A stretch of 64,000 nt of DNA from an uncultured Acetatifactor sp. (GTDB taxonomy: Bacteria; Bacillota; Clostridia; Lachnospirales; Lachnospiraceae): the NCBI GenBank assembly GCA_947630715.1, contig CANRIP010000006.1:33694-97693 (forward strand), read 5' to 3'. Made by a program: the position numbers and the translations under genes. Each line of letters opens with the position of its first letter. Position 1 is the stretch's first letter. Positions 1 through 8,440 of the stretch are shown here, piece after piece. The notes beneath the pieces were generated by a model. The model was not told where the DNA came from, did not search any database, and saw nothing but the letters and a program-made list of their open reading frames with translations.

Positions 1-2
1 GT

Positions 3-56
3 GCTGGTTCTGTAAAAAGAGAACGAAAAAAAAGAAACAGAAAGGGGCGGTTTTGA
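3..56 (+). CDS. possible 3' end of an upstream gene (partial)
   Basis: The frame beginning at base 3 is open from the window edge and ends at a TGA at 54-56 with a very basic tail (KRERKKRNRKGRF). A second frame (base 2) is also open, to a TGA at about 101-103, so the assignment is only tentative. Nothing can be said about function. Confidence 0.25.
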   Translation, partial: AGSVKRERKKRNRKGRF

Positions 57-81
57 TCTGCGCAGAAAATGGACTAAGCAA

Positions 82-843
82 ATGGTTGTTTCGGTTTCCA
101 TACTGATCCTGATGTTTGTATTGACCGCATTCGCGTGGGACGGGTCCGTAAAGAGACTGATCATCTGTACGGGGCTTTCCCTGATCAGCAGCGCGTTACT
201 GCTGACCCCCAGGCTGTCCAACTGGATTTCGGTTCCTCTTTTGGCATTCTACCTGTGCTTTGTTCCGCTGAAAATATTGCAGAGGATGGAACTTCCTATC
301 CACGGTATGAGCGGGATTACGGATGGGCGGGCGAAGCTGACCGTTGCGTTTATCCTCTGTGTGTATCTGCTGGTTTTCCTGTTCACACAGAGCAGCGCAG
401 CGGCGCTGGGAGCCGGAAGCGGTTTCTTTCTGGTATTGTTTCTGGTGGAATATTATATAGGGAAGTTCCGGGGAGATTTTCTGGTGCCCAGCGAGCTGGA
501 GAAGGCCGGCAGGGCGGTATCTGCCATGGGAAATGGTGCTTATGGCCTGTCTCCGGAGGCAGTTTACACGGTAGTGTATTTGATCTTCTTTGTTGTGCTG
601 GGATCCCGGATACGGATCCGCATGTGCAAATGGGTGCATGTGGGAGTTTCCGTGCTGGCGGCGCTTTTGATTGGCGGGTGGTACTGCCTGGTCATGGATA
701 CCCCGAATCCGTTGGGGAGGGAATTTATCGTGGGCGATTGGGATGTGGGCGATAACCGGGATATGAGTGACGCAACGATACAGAACCACAGCCCTTACGG
801 GGTTGTCCGGACAGCGGGGGAAACGGACGGGCAGTCAGGATGA
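82..843 (+). CDS. LTA-synthase-like membrane domain protein lacking the sulfatase domain
   Basis: A 253-residue integral membrane protein with about six hydrophobic segments. Around residues 125-155 it carries YYIGKFRGDFLVPSELEKAG, followed by AVSAMGNGAYGLSPEA. This resembles the stretch just after the transmembrane domain in LTA-synthase/phosphoglycerol-transferase proteins, where an FRG-x-P-x-x-x-x-DL pattern precedes a tyrosine-containing loop. In that family a large extracellular sulfatase-fold domain follows; here the protein ends about 80 residues later, so it would have no catalytic domain. The ATG at 82 has no clear ribosome binding site. AAAGGGGCGG at 41-50 sits 7 bases before an in-frame CTG at 58, giving MRRKWTKQMVV, so the true start may be there. 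It lies 12 bases upstream of a GDPD-like gene and probably shares its transcript. The family call is an inference from a short motif. Confidence 0.5.
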   Translation: MVVSVSILILMFVLTAFAWDGSVKRLIICTGLSLISSALLLTPRLSNWISVPLLAFYLCFVPLKILQRMELPIHGMSGITDGRAKLTVAFILCVYLLVFLFTQSSAAALGAGSGFFLVLFLVEYYIGKFRGDFLVPSELEKAGRAVSAMGNGAYGLSPEAVYTVVYLIFFVVLGSRIRIRMCKWVHVGVSVLAALLIGGWYCLVMDTPNPLGREFIVGDWDVGDNRDMSDATIQNHSPYGVVRTAGETDGQSG

Positions 844-855
844 TCAGGGAGGCAT

Positions 856-1722
856 ATGGGAGGAAACGGAGATGTGGGCGCAATGAAAGTACGAACGGCA
901 TTTGGGATCGTAGGAGCCTGGCTGGCCGCCCTGGCAATCATGGTTTCCCTGCAAATCCGCGGCCAGGCCATGCCCTGGTATGAAAAATACCCGGTGGTGT
1001 GCCATGCATTGGGAAGGACGGGGGAGGGAGATTTCCTGACCAATTCCAAAGAGGCTTTTTTGTATAATTACGGGCGTGGACAGCGGGTGTTCGAAGCAGA
1101 CTTTCAGATTACGTCCGACGGCGTCATGGTTTTGCGCCACGACTGGACTACGGATCTGGGACAGGCAGATGCTTTTGGCTGGACAGAGGAGGAACAGTGG
1201 GCGGTTACGGCGAAGGATTTTCTGGCGGCTCCTATTTACGGGAAGTACACGCCGTTGACTCTGGAAGACTGGTTTGCGATCATGCAGGAATATTCGGATA
1301 TTTATCTGGTAACGGATACAAAATATTCTCCTGATGTGGAGGGACAGTTTCAGCTTTTTACAGATACCGCCATAGAAAACGGATATGAAGATGTGCTTTC
1401 GAGAGTGATCGTACAGATCTATTATGAGAAAATGTACGATGAAGTAAGGGCGGTCTATCCCTTTCAAAACTGGATCTGGACATTGTACTATATAGGATAT
1501 CCGGGCAAACAGGAAATTTTGGATTTTATGGCGCAGAAAGAGATTCCCGTGCTGGTCATGCCGTATGCTGACTGGTACGGTCAAAAGGAGGAGGAACTGA
1601 AAGACAGCGACATAAAAGTCTACGTCCATACGGTCAATCATGAGGACGAGGCCCGCTGGGTAATGTCGCGGGGCGTAGACGGTATTTATTCAGACGACAT
1701 CCTGCCGGCGACAGTCAGGTAA
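856..1722 (+). CDS. membrane-anchored glycerophosphodiester phosphodiesterase-like protein
   Basis: A 288-residue protein with one N-terminal membrane anchor (about residues 16-34) and an extracellular GDPD-type TIM-barrel domain. The family hydrolyses glycerophosphodiesters to glycerol-3-phosphate and an alcohol using a metal held by a His-x-Gly/Glu-x-Asp set. Visible equivalents are H50 in VVCHALG, E80 and D82 in FEADFQITSDG, and H95-D96 in VLRHDW. The C-terminus has the typical HTVN...GVDGIYSDD strand. The usual HRG triplet is changed to HALG, so activity is not certain. Together with the preceding LTA-synthase-like protein it suggests work on glycerol-phosphate polymers or lipids at the cell surface. 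An alternative start is the ATG at 883, which has GGAG at better spacing. Confidence 0.75.
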   Translation: MGGNGDVGAMKVRTAFGIVGAWLAALAIMVSLQIRGQAMPWYEKYPVVCHALGRTGEGDFLTNSKEAFLYNYGRGQRVFEADFQITSDGVMVLRHDWTTDLGQADAFGWTEEEQWAVTAKDFLAAPIYGKYTPLTLEDWFAIMQEYSDIYLVTDTKYSPDVEGQFQLFTDTAIENGYEDVLSRVIVQIYYEKMYDEVRAVYPFQNWIWTLYYIGYPGKQEILDFMAQKEIPVLVMPYADWYGQKEEELKDSDIKVYVHTVNHEDEARWVMSRGVDGIYSDDILPATVR

Positions 1723-1743
1723 GGACGGAAGCTGGAGAGGAAT

Positions 1744-1778
1744 CCCCGGTCACTGGCAGTTGCCACGGGGCCGTCTTT
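1744..1778 (+). terminator. possible terminator after the GDPD gene
   Basis: CCCCG at 1744-1748 pairs with CGGGG at 1766-1770 around an inner TGGCA/TGCCA stem, followed by TCTTTTG. The stem has an asymmetric bulge and the T-run is short, so it is a modest candidate. Confidence 0.35.
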
Positions 1779-1831
1779 TGTGTTAAGATAGCATTATCAA
1801 AACCGGGCCGTAAGGCGGATTGTGAGAGCCG

Positions 1832-3400
1832 ATGAAAATTTTGAAAAAAATTCTGTTTGGCATGGCGGGACTTGTGATTGCGTTCTGCCTGGGTATTTTA
1901 ATCTGCGCGCTGAACCCTTCCCTGACCAATTTCCTTGCGGGGAAGGTAAACGCGGTGGAATCCGAAAAGGAAACGGACGGATCGGAAACCGGCGGGGAGA
2001 CCAGAGCCCCCGGGCAGTTGCCCCAGGGTGTGCCCGGCGTGAATGCCGACTGGATTTCGGATCGGGAAAACAGAGGATATCTGGTGCCGGACAGCGCCCC
2101 GGAGGATGTGCCGGAGGCCGTAAGCGGCAGGACGGGCTATGAGCCTGTAAACGGCGATGTGCAGCAGGTGCTGGACGGGGAAACGGACGGGGTGGATCCC
2201 GGGGAACTGGGAGAGAATCTGGACTTTGACCCGCTGTATTACCCCTATTACGCCATGCTGGATCAGGACATGCAGACCCTTTACCGCCAGATCTATGCCA
2301 ACGCGGCCCAGGCTGCCCCTTCCTTTTCTCCCGCGGTGGACGTGGATCTGGAGCGGCTGAAACGGGTTTTCGAGGCGGTGTACAACGACCACCCGGAGCT
2401 GTTCTGGCTGGAGACGGGATTTTCCTGTAAGTGTCTGGAGGACGGGAGCTGCGTGGAGATTTTGCTGCGCTATAACGAAACCGCCAATGATCTGTCCGGC
2501 GCCAAGGAGATCTTTTTCAGCCAGGCCCAGTCTATTCTCACGGAGGCGGCCCGGCTGGGAAACGATTACGAAAAGGAAAAATATGTGCATGACGCGCTGG
2601 CGCAGCGGATCCGGTATGACGCCTCCGCCGGATTGAATCAAAGCGCATACGGGGGCCTGGTGATTGCCCGGACCGTCTGCGCGGGCTATGCCAGGGCGTT
2701 TCAGTATCTGCTTCAGCAGTTGGAGATTCCCTGCTATTACTGTACCGGGAACGCAGGGGAGAACCATGCCTGGGACATTGTCCGGATCGGCGGGGAGTAT
2801 TACAATGTGGACGTAACCTGGGACGACACGGAAGAAATCGGCTACGACTATTTCAACAAAACGGACGCCGAATTTGCGCCCACCCACGTCAGAACCGGGC
2901 TCTCCGTGTATCTGCCGGCGTGTATGGGAACGGAATTTGCGGGGAATAAGGAGCCTGCGACCGGGGAGGAAACCGGGGAACCGGAGGAAACCCCGGCGGC
3001 CAGCGAGGAGCCCGCGAAACCCCTGACCTGGGAGAGCCGGGGCAAGAGCGATGAGGAAAAGCGCCGGGAGGAAGAGGAGGCTGCGAAGGAGGAACGTCTC
3101 CGCAGTCTGGAAAAGGCCGGCATCACGGAAGAAGATGTGTTAAGCACCATGGAAGCATATTACGCAGACTGCGCGGAGCAGTTGAAAAAGGCGGGAACCG
3201 GGGAACACACCTTTTCCAATGTGGTTCCCGGTTCCCTGTGGAACACCGTGGAGCAGGCGTACACCGGCGGCGGATACCGGTCCGGCTATGTGGATGGGGT
3301 CTTAAAGGAGCTGGGAGCGGAATCCTTTTACATCCAACTGCAGGTTCAGGATCTGGGCGGAGGGTATTACAGGATCTACCATAACGTGCTTGTGGAATAA
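1832..3400 (+). CDS. secreted/anchored transglutaminase-like protein
   Basis: A 522-residue protein with an N-terminal signal anchor (residues about 8-29) and a transglutaminase-like cysteine peptidase-fold domain near residues 190-345. The catalytic triad pattern is visible: Cys in RTVCAGYARAF, His in GENHAWDIV, and Asp in YNVDVTWDD. Such domains in Firmicutes act outside the cell as peptidases or cross-linking enzymes; the substrate cannot be told. The segment before the domain is acidic and low-complexity. The segment after it (about residues 370-440) is an E/P/K-rich linker with heptad-like EEEEAAKEERLRSLEKAG, followed by a roughly 80-residue C-terminal region of unknown type. The gene ends 12 bases from the convergent PAP2 gene. 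Confidence 0.75.
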   Translation: MKILKKILFGMAGLVIAFCLGILICALNPSLTNFLAGKVNAVESEKETDGSETGGETRAPGQLPQGVPGVNADWISDRENRGYLVPDSAPEDVPEAVSGRTGYEPVNGDVQQVLDGETDGVDPGELGENLDFDPLYYPYYAMLDQDMQTLYRQIYANAAQAAPSFSPAVDVDLERLKRVFEAVYNDHPELFWLETGFSCKCLEDGSCVEILLRYNETANDLSGAKEIFFSQAQSILTEAARLGNDYEKEKYVHDALAQRIRYDASAGLNQSAYGGLVIARTVCAGYARAFQYLLQQLEIPCYYCTGNAGENHAWDIVRIGGEYYNVDVTWDDTEEIGYDYFNKTDAEFAPTHVRTGLSVYLPACMGTEFAGNKEPATGEETGEPEETPAASEEPAKPLTWESRGKSDEEKRREEEEAAKEERLRSLEKAGITEEDVLSTMEAYYADCAEQLKKAGTGEHTFSNVVPGSLWNTVEQAYTGGGYRSGYVDGVLKELGAESFYIQLQVQDLGGGYYRIYHNVLVE

Positions 3401-3412
3401 GGGCCGGGACGT

Positions 3413-4333
3413 TCAGCCTTTTTTCCTGCCTGCCGCCGCGAAACGGCGGAAGGTGAGAGGCCATACCGCGCCGGCAAAGAGGACCATCAGGCAGTATCGG
3501 ACGGCGGTGGCCGGGTACTCCGGCAGCACCCGCAGCAAGGGCGCCTTGAGGCCTGCCCGGATCGCCGTGATCAGGAGCAGGCCGCCGGCCACCTTCAGGA
3601 TCTGCGCCCACCAGACCGCCCTGACTTCAAAATGGATGAACCGCCGGTCCAGCGCCACGGAAAGGATCAGGCCGATCAGACAGCCCAAAAGCGTGGCGGC
3701 GTTTTTGGCGCCGGAACCCAGGTTGGCGGCGTCGATATCCGCGGGGAAGGGATAAAAGGCCACAAACGCGGCATAGGCTAAGGACGCCACAAGGGACAGG
3801 GACAGCGCTCCCCACAGAAGACGGCCGTTGACCGCCGGGCCGGTGATCAGGGGGCGAAACGAAAAGGCCAGGGCGATGGCCAGAAGGAAGGATACGCCCA
3901 CATCTAACGGCGTGTGGCATCCAAGATACATTCGGGAAAAGGGAACCAGAAGGATCAGCGCAATGCAGAGGGCGCGGATCCATTTTTGTTTTGTGAGAAA
4001 AAGGATGCAGCTCATGGTACCCACAATATTCTGGGTGTGGCCGGAGGGAAAGGAATAGCCCGTTGCTCCCGCCCGGGCGCTTTCCACTACGCTGAAACCG
4101 GGATCCAGCACCCAGGGACGGGGAATCCGGAACCAGAGTTTCAGGAACTGGTTGCAGACGGTTCCCAGAAATCCCACCAAAAGGATATAATAGCCCCCTC
4201 TTTTGCTGACGCACCAGAATACGGTGACGGCCAGGATCATAAAGAAAATCTCGTCCCCACAGTAGGTGATGCAGGACAGGAGAAAGGTCAGGACCGGGGT
4301 GCGGATGCTTTCCAGTAATCTTAAGAATTCCAT
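3413..4333 (-). CDS. PAP2-family membrane phosphatase
   Basis: A polytopic membrane phosphatase of the type 2 phosphatidic acid phosphatase family, which removes phosphate from lipid phosphates such as undecaprenyl pyrophosphate or phosphatidate. All three signature motifs are present: K-x6-RP in KLWFRIPRP, PSGH in GYSFPSGHTQ, and R-x5-H-x3-D in RMYLGCHTPLDV. About seven or eight hydrophobic segments follow. The longer ORF in the track begins at 4399, but AGGAGA six bases before the ATG at 4333 makes MEFLRLLES the probable start (306 residues). It is convergent with the transglutaminase-like gene and divergent from spoIIIA. The specific lipid substrate cannot be read from sequence. Confidence 0.85.
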   Translation of the reverse strand: MEFLRLLESIRTPVLTFLLSCITYCGDEIFFMILAVTVFWCVSKRGGYYILLVGFLGTVCNQFLKLWFRIPRPWVLDPGFSVVESARAGATGYSFPSGHTQNIVGTMSCILFLTKQKWIRALCIALILLVPFSRMYLGCHTPLDVGVSFLLAIALAFSFRPLITGPAVNGRLLWGALSLSLVASLAYAAFVAFYPFPADIDAANLGSGAKNAATLLGCLIGLILSVALDRRFIHFEVRAVWWAQILKVAGGLLLITAIRAGLKAPLLRVLPEYPATAVRYCLMVLFAGAVWPLTFRRFAAAGRKKG

Positions 4334-4405
4334 ACATGTCTCCTTTCTTGGTTGTTTCTCTATTTTATCATAACTTTTCCCTTTGGAAAACAAAAACAAA
4401 AAGTT

Positions 4406-4436
4406 CTTTCATCCGGCTGCGTCCTTTCATCCGGCT
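4406..4436 (+). repeat. 13-bp direct repeat upstream of the spoIIIA promoter
   Basis: CTTTCATCCGGCT occurs at 4406-4418 and again at 4424-4436, an 18-bp period. It lies just upstream of the putative sigma-E promoter and could be a regulator site or simple duplication. Confidence 0.5.
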
Positions 4437-4452
4437 ATGGGGAAAGTAACAG

Positions 4453-4480
4453 GAATATCCGGCGCATGTCCACATATATT
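4453..4480 (+). promoter_or_regulatory. sigma-E-type promoter for the spoIIIA operon
   Basis: GAATATC at 4453-4459 and CATATATT at 4473-4480 are separated by 13 bases. The Bacillus mother-cell sigma-E consensus is roughly KMATATT and CATACANT at this spacing, and the spoIIIA operon of B. subtilis is sigma-E dependent. The ATG of spoIIIAA follows about 20 bases downstream. Confidence 0.65.
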
Positions 4481-4500
4481 GGAAAGAAAGGATAGCACAG

Positions 4501-5478
4501 ATGGGAGGCGCGGGAGTGGAAAATACGTTGCTGCAAATCTTTCCCGAAAAGCAGAGGGATTTTTGGAGGCGGGCCGTGTCCTGCCAGAACCGGATCCAGG
4601 AGATCCGGCTGCGGGCCGGGCGGCCTATCGTGATCTACCGGGAAGGCCGGGAAAGTTATCTGGACGCCCAGGGGCAGTTTACGGAGCAGCTTTGCCGGGC
4701 CGCGGAAATCACCGGGGGAGAGCTGGAAACCTTGCTCCAGCATATCTGCCATTATTCCCTTTACGCCTATGAGGACGAGCTGAAACAGGGGTTTATCACC
4801 GTGAGGGGCGGGCACCGGGTAGGGGTGGCGGGACAAGCCGTTCTGGAAAGCGACGGCAGAGTGCGCACCATCAAAAATATTTCCTTCCTGAATATCAGGA
4901 TTTCCCATGAGGTGAAGGGGGCGGCGGACGCCGTGATGCCCCGGATGTACGGGCCGGGAGGGGCGTTAAAAAGCGCGCTGATCCTGTCGCCGCCGGGCTG
5001 CGGGAAGACCACACTTCTGCGGGATCTGATCCGCCAGATCTCCGACGGGAACTCCTACGGCAAGGGTCTTACCGTGGGGGTGGTGGATGAAAGATCGGAG
5101 ATTGCCGGATCCTACTGCGGCGTCCCGCAGAATGACCTGGGCCTGCGAACGGATGTGCTGGACGGATGTCCCAAGTCCCAGGGGATGTTTCTGCTCTTGC
5201 GCTCCATGTCTCCCAGGGTCATTGCCATCGACGAGCTGGGGTGCAGGGAGGAGCTGGATCAACTGAGACAGGCGGCCGCCTGCGGCTGTCGGATCCTGGC
5301 CACGGCCCATGGGGAAACCCTGGGGGATCTGGCCCGGAGATTCGGCGGGGACGCCGGGAAATGGCAGGATCTGTTTGAACTGATCATATTTCTGAGAAAG
5401 GAAAACGGCGGATGCGTGGTGACGCGGATGGAGGAGGCGGGAGCGTCCGTCCGGTGGGGGAGCGGGGAAGATGCTTAA
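4501..5478 (+). CDS. spoIIIAA: stage III sporulation protein AA, secretion-type ATPase
   Basis: A cytoplasmic P-loop ATPase of the VirB11/GspE type that powers the SpoIIIA-SpoIIQ channel between mother cell and forespore. The 325-residue product has a Walker A motif PPGCGKTT at about residues 164-171 and a Walker B-like VIAIDEL near residue 242. The N-terminal half contains the family stretch IQEIRLRAGRP. AGAAAGGA upstream gives a good ribosome binding site. It is the first gene of an eight-gene operon and overlaps spoIIIAB by 8 bases. Length and order match the family throughout the endospore formers. Confidence 0.96.
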   Translation: MGGAGVENTLLQIFPEKQRDFWRRAVSCQNRIQEIRLRAGRPIVIYREGRESYLDAQGQFTEQLCRAAEITGGELETLLQHICHYSLYAYEDELKQGFITVRGGHRVGVAGQAVLESDGRVRTIKNISFLNIRISHEVKGAADAVMPRMYGPGGALKSALILSPPGCGKTTLLRDLIRQISDGNSYGKGLTVGVVDERSEIAGSYCGVPQNDLGLRTDVLDGCPKSQGMFLLLRSMSPRVIAIDELGCREELDQLRQAAACGCRILATAHGETLGDLARRFGGDAGKWQDLFELIIFLRKENGGCVVTRMEEAGASVRWGSGEDA

Positions 5479-5989
5479 GGGAATTGCGGCTGTGTTTGTC
5501 ATGACGGGGTGCCTGGGCCTGGGGGTGTGGCACCGGCAGCAGCTTTCGGGCCGGATCCGGGCCCTCGGCAGGCTGCAGGGCATTCTGGAGCTTTTGGCCA
5601 GCCAGGTGCGTTACGGAAAGGAAACGCTGCCGGAGTGCTGCCGGCATCTTTCCCCGCGGCTGAAACCGCCCTTCGACAGCGCTTTCCTGGAGGTGGCGGA
5701 TCAGATGGAGCAAAATACGGGAGCGTCCTTCGCGGAAGTTTTTGCGGAACAAATGCGGGATCCGCTGCTGGAAATGCCTTTGACGGAGGAAGACCGGGAA
5801 ACGTTTCTGCGGTTTGCCTCCCGGACAGGATACGCGGACGGGCAGATGCAACTGCGGATCCTGGAGCAAAGCGGCCGGTGGATGGAGGAAACCGCCGGGC
5901 GGCTGAAACAGGAAAACGGGGAAAAAAGCCGGATGGCGCTGGGGCTGGGTATCCTGGGCGGCCTGCTTTTGATACTGACGCTCTGGTAA
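5471..5989 (+). CDS. spoIIIAB: stage III sporulation protein AB
   Basis: A 172-residue protein with an N-terminal hydrophobic segment, a long helical middle part (RALGRLQGILELLASQVRYG) and a C-terminal membrane segment (LGLGILGGLLLILTLW). This two-anchor, type II secretion F-like layout is characteristic of SpoIIIAB, a mother-cell membrane component of the feeding-tube channel. It overlaps spoIIIAA and is followed 40 bases later by spoIIIAC. Confidence 0.93.
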   Translation: MLKGIAAVFVMTGCLGLGVWHRQQLSGRIRALGRLQGILELLASQVRYGKETLPECCRHLSPRLKPPFDSAFLEVADQMEQNTGASFAEVFAEQMRDPLLEMPLTEEDRETFLRFASRTGYADGQMQLRILEQSGRWMEETAGRLKQENGEKSRMALGLGILGGLLLILTLW

Positions 5990-6029
5990 GGGAACTGTAT
6001 GGAAAAAAGCGGAAAGGCGTGGGAAGGCG

Positions 6030-6224
6030 ATGGGAATCAGTCTGATCTTCAGAATAGCGGCGGTGGGAATACTGGTAACGATACTCAGTCAGGTGCTGAA
6101 ACACAGCGGGCGGGAGGAACACGCCTTTTTGATCAGCCTGGCGGGATTGATCCTGGTGCTGACATGGATCGTACCCTATATTTACGAGTTGTTTCAGACG
6201 ATCCAGACTCTGTTTTCTCTGTGA
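6030..6224 (+). CDS. spoIIIAC: stage III sporulation protein AC
   Basis: A 64-residue protein made of two transmembrane helices, with the family-typical LSQVLKHSGREEHAFLISLAG turn region. It is a small integral membrane subunit of the SpoIIIA channel. GGGAAGGCG precedes the ATG. Its position between AB and AD is the standard one. Confidence 0.93.
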   Translation: MGISLIFRIAAVGILVTILSQVLKHSGREEHAFLISLAGLILVLTWIVPYIYELFQTIQTLFSL

Positions 6225-6304
6225 GGGCGTCCGGGATGTGCGCTGCCGGACAAAGTCCCTTGGAAGGGAGGGCCGCCTGGCCGGCGGCAGAAGGCGAGGG
6301 AAAC

Positions 6305-6691
6305 GTGGGGGAGCTGATCAAAGTGGCGTTTCTGGGGATCGCCGGCGTGTTGCTGGCGGTGCAGTTTAAGAGCCAGAAACCGGAATACGGGGTTTATATC
6401 GGCCTGGGCTTAAGCCTGGTGATTTTTTCCTATGTGGTCCGCCAGGTGGAGGCGGCGCTGGGGCAGTTGGAAAGGATCAAAGGGTATCTGGACGGGGCGG
6501 AAAGTTATCTGTCCGTCCTGCTGCGGGTGATCGGCATCACTTATATCTGCGAATTTGGGGCGGGAATCTGTAAGGACGCAGGGTATCAGTCGGTGGCGTC
6601 CCAGATCGAGATCCTGGGAAAGCTGGCCGTCATGTTTGCGGGGCTGCCGGTGCTGTTTGCGGTGATCGAGCAGATTCAGAGTTTTCTGTAA
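6305..6691 (+). CDS. spoIIIAD: stage III sporulation protein AD
   Basis: The ORF track extends this frame back to 5999, but that part overlaps spoIIIAC. A GTG at 6305 preceded by GAGGG gives VGELIKVAFLGIAGVLLAV, the usual N-terminus, and a 128-residue product close to the family length of about 130. Four hydrophobic segments make it a polytopic subunit of the SpoIIIA channel. The 80 bases between AC and this start are unusually long for the operon and contain an in-frame ATG at 6237, so a longer N-terminus cannot be excluded. Confidence 0.9.
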   Translation: MGELIKVAFLGIAGVLLAVQFKSQKPEYGVYIGLGLSLVIFSYVVRQVEAALGQLERIKGYLDGAESYLSVLLRVIGITYICEFGAGICKDAGYQSVASQIEILGKLAVMFAGLPVLFAVIEQIQSFL

Positions 6692-6705
6692 GGGGGCCTG
6701 TGGGT

Positions 6706-7767
6706 ATGACGGATATGGATGTGTTATGGCAGGATTACGGGCTGGACAGGCTGGAGGAAGGAATGCGTCAGTTATTTCCTCAAAGCAGGCTGTCCATGGA
6801 GCATCTGATTGCCAAACTGATGCAGGGGGATATAGCCGGGGCGGCCAGGGGGCTGTTTGAGGGAGTGGCGGGGGATCTGACGGGCCAGGCCATGGGAATG
6901 AAGAACGTGTTTATCTGGCTGCTGGTGCTGGGGATCGTTTCCTCCCTCATGACCCATTTTGCGGAGATTTTCGACCGGCATCAGGCGGCGGACGTGGGCT
7001 TTTACTTTATGTATCTTTTGTTTACCGTCATTTTGCTGAAATGTTTTTTTCTGGCGGCGGAAACCACCTGCGGGGCGCTGAACAAGGCGGTCGGGTTTAT
7101 CCGGCTGATGATTCCGGCGTATCTGATCAGCGTGGGGCTGGCGGCGGGGAGCGCCACGGCGGCGGCTTCCACGGAACTGATGCTTCTGGTGATCTACGGC
7201 ATCCAGAATCTGCTGTTGAACCTGCTTGTCCCCCTGATCTACGGCATGTGCATGCTTTCGGTGATCAACGGCGTCTGGGCGGAGGAAAAACTCACGCTGT
7301 TAATTGATTTTCTGGAAAAGGGGGTGGGCTGGGCCCTGAAGGCGGCTCTGGGAGCGGTGACCGGCTTAAGCGTTTTTCAGGCGTTAATTACGCCCATGGT
7401 GGATTCGGTGAAAAACTCTGCCCTTCAGAAATTCGTATCGGCCATCCCCGGGATCGGGAACACGGCGGACGGGGTGGTGGAACTGGTGCTGGGTTCCGCC
7501 AGGATGATCAAAAACAGCATTGGCGCGGCGCTGCTTTTGCTGTTTCTGGTCATGTGCGCGGTTCCCCTTGTAAAGATCGGGGTGATCGCGGTGATGTTGA
7601 AATGCGCCGCGGCGTTTATGGGGATTGTCAGCGACAGGCGGATCACTGCCTGCGCAAACCGCACGGGGGACGCGGGGCTTTTGCTGTTCCGCACCCTGGG
7701 GACGGGGATGCTGCTGTTTTTGATTGCCATGGCGGCGGCAGTGGCCTCGGGCGGCGTCGCAACGTAA
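6706..7767 (+). CDS. spoIIIAE: stage III sporulation protein AE
   Basis: A large polytopic membrane subunit of the SpoIIIA channel with about eight hydrophobic helices and the family stretches FDRHQAADVGFYFMYLL and SKN-like VDSVKNSALQKFVSAIPGIG. The track begins at the GTG at 6700, but AGGGGG at 6691-6696 is better placed for the ATG at 6706 (MTDMDVLWQDYG), giving 353 residues. This is somewhat shorter than the B. subtilis protein of about 400 because the N-terminal signal-like segment is absent; the same is seen in other clostridia. Confidence 0.93.
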   Translation: MTDMDVLWQDYGLDRLEEGMRQLFPQSRLSMEHLIAKLMQGDIAGAARGLFEGVAGDLTGQAMGMKNVFIWLLVLGIVSSLMTHFAEIFDRHQAADVGFYFMYLLFTVILLKCFFLAAETTCGALNKAVGFIRLMIPAYLISVGLAAGSATAAASTELMLLVIYGIQNLLLNLLVPLIYGMCMLSVINGVWAEEKLTLLIDFLEKGVGWALKAALGAVTGLSVFQALITPMVDSVKNSALQKFVSAIPGIGNTADGVVELVLGSARMIKNSIGAALLLLFLVMCAVPLVKIGVIAVMLKCAAAFMGIVSDRRITACANRTGDAGLLLFRTLGTGMLLFLIAMAAAVASGGVAT

Positions 7768-7787
7768 CGGAAACGGGGGGAAACGGC

Positions 7788-8363
7788 ATGGGAAACATGG
7801 GGGAGGCGCTGTTCCACGCCATCTGCCGCACGGGCATTTTCATGATCTGCGCCCAGACGGTGGTGCATTTCAGACCGCAGGAATCCTATGAAAAATATTT
7901 GAAACTGCTGGTCAGCGTGATGGTCCTGGTGCAGTTGTTCCTGCCGATCGGAAGCTTTTTCGCGGGCGTCAACAGCCGGGAGGCGTATGAACAACTGGAT
8001 CAATTTCGGGAAAGTCTGGAGCGGGAAATGGAGGAGGCGGGGCGGATCGGGGATGAGAGGGAGGCCCTGCTGGAGCGGATGACCCTTGAGGAAGTGCGCC
8101 GTCTTTGGCAGGAGCAGAAGGAGGCGGAGGAAGCACGGGAGAAGGAGGAACAGACGGAGGAAGAACGGGCGGAGGAAACACAGGGGGCCTCCCTCCCGGA
8201 AGAAACTCAGACGCAAGAAGGACTCACTAGGGAAGAAACGAGGGAGGAAGAACCGGAACCCTCCCCCGGAGAGATCCAGGTGGAACTGGAGGAAATGGAA
8301 CCCATTGTGGTGGAGGTGGGCCCCATCGACGCACTCCCCGCGGACAGCGGGGAGAAACGGTGA
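7788..8363 (+). CDS. spoIIIAF: stage III sporulation protein AF
   Basis: The true start is the ATG at 7788 (MGNMGEALFHAICRTGIF), not the upstream end of the track ORF, which overlaps spoIIIAE. The 191-residue product has two N-terminal transmembrane helices and the conserved motif PQESYEKYLKLLVSVMVLVQ. The C-terminal half is an exceptionally Glu-rich, coiled-coil-like tail (EEVRRLWQEQKEAEEAREKE and beyond), longer and more acidic than the usual folded ring-building motif. It is a predicted channel subunit. Confidence 0.92.
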   Translation: MGNMGEALFHAICRTGIFMICAQTVVHFRPQESYEKYLKLLVSVMVLVQLFLPIGSFFAGVNSREAYEQLDQFRESLEREMEEAGRIGDEREALLERMTLEEVRRLWQEQKEAEEAREKEEQTEEERAEETQGASLPEETQTQEGLTREETREEEPEPSPGEIQVELEEMEPIVVEVGPIDALPADSGEKR

Positions 8364-8440
8364 AGATCGGGCAGAACAGGCAGAACGGAAAAAGGGCAAA
8401 AACGGTGAAAAAGAGCGAGAAACGATGAGAAACAGCGAAA

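Noticed and set aside
1898-2887. 329-aa minus-strand ORF opposite the transglutaminase-like gene
   Set aside because: No recognisable domain and fully antisense to a gene with a signal anchor and catalytic triad.
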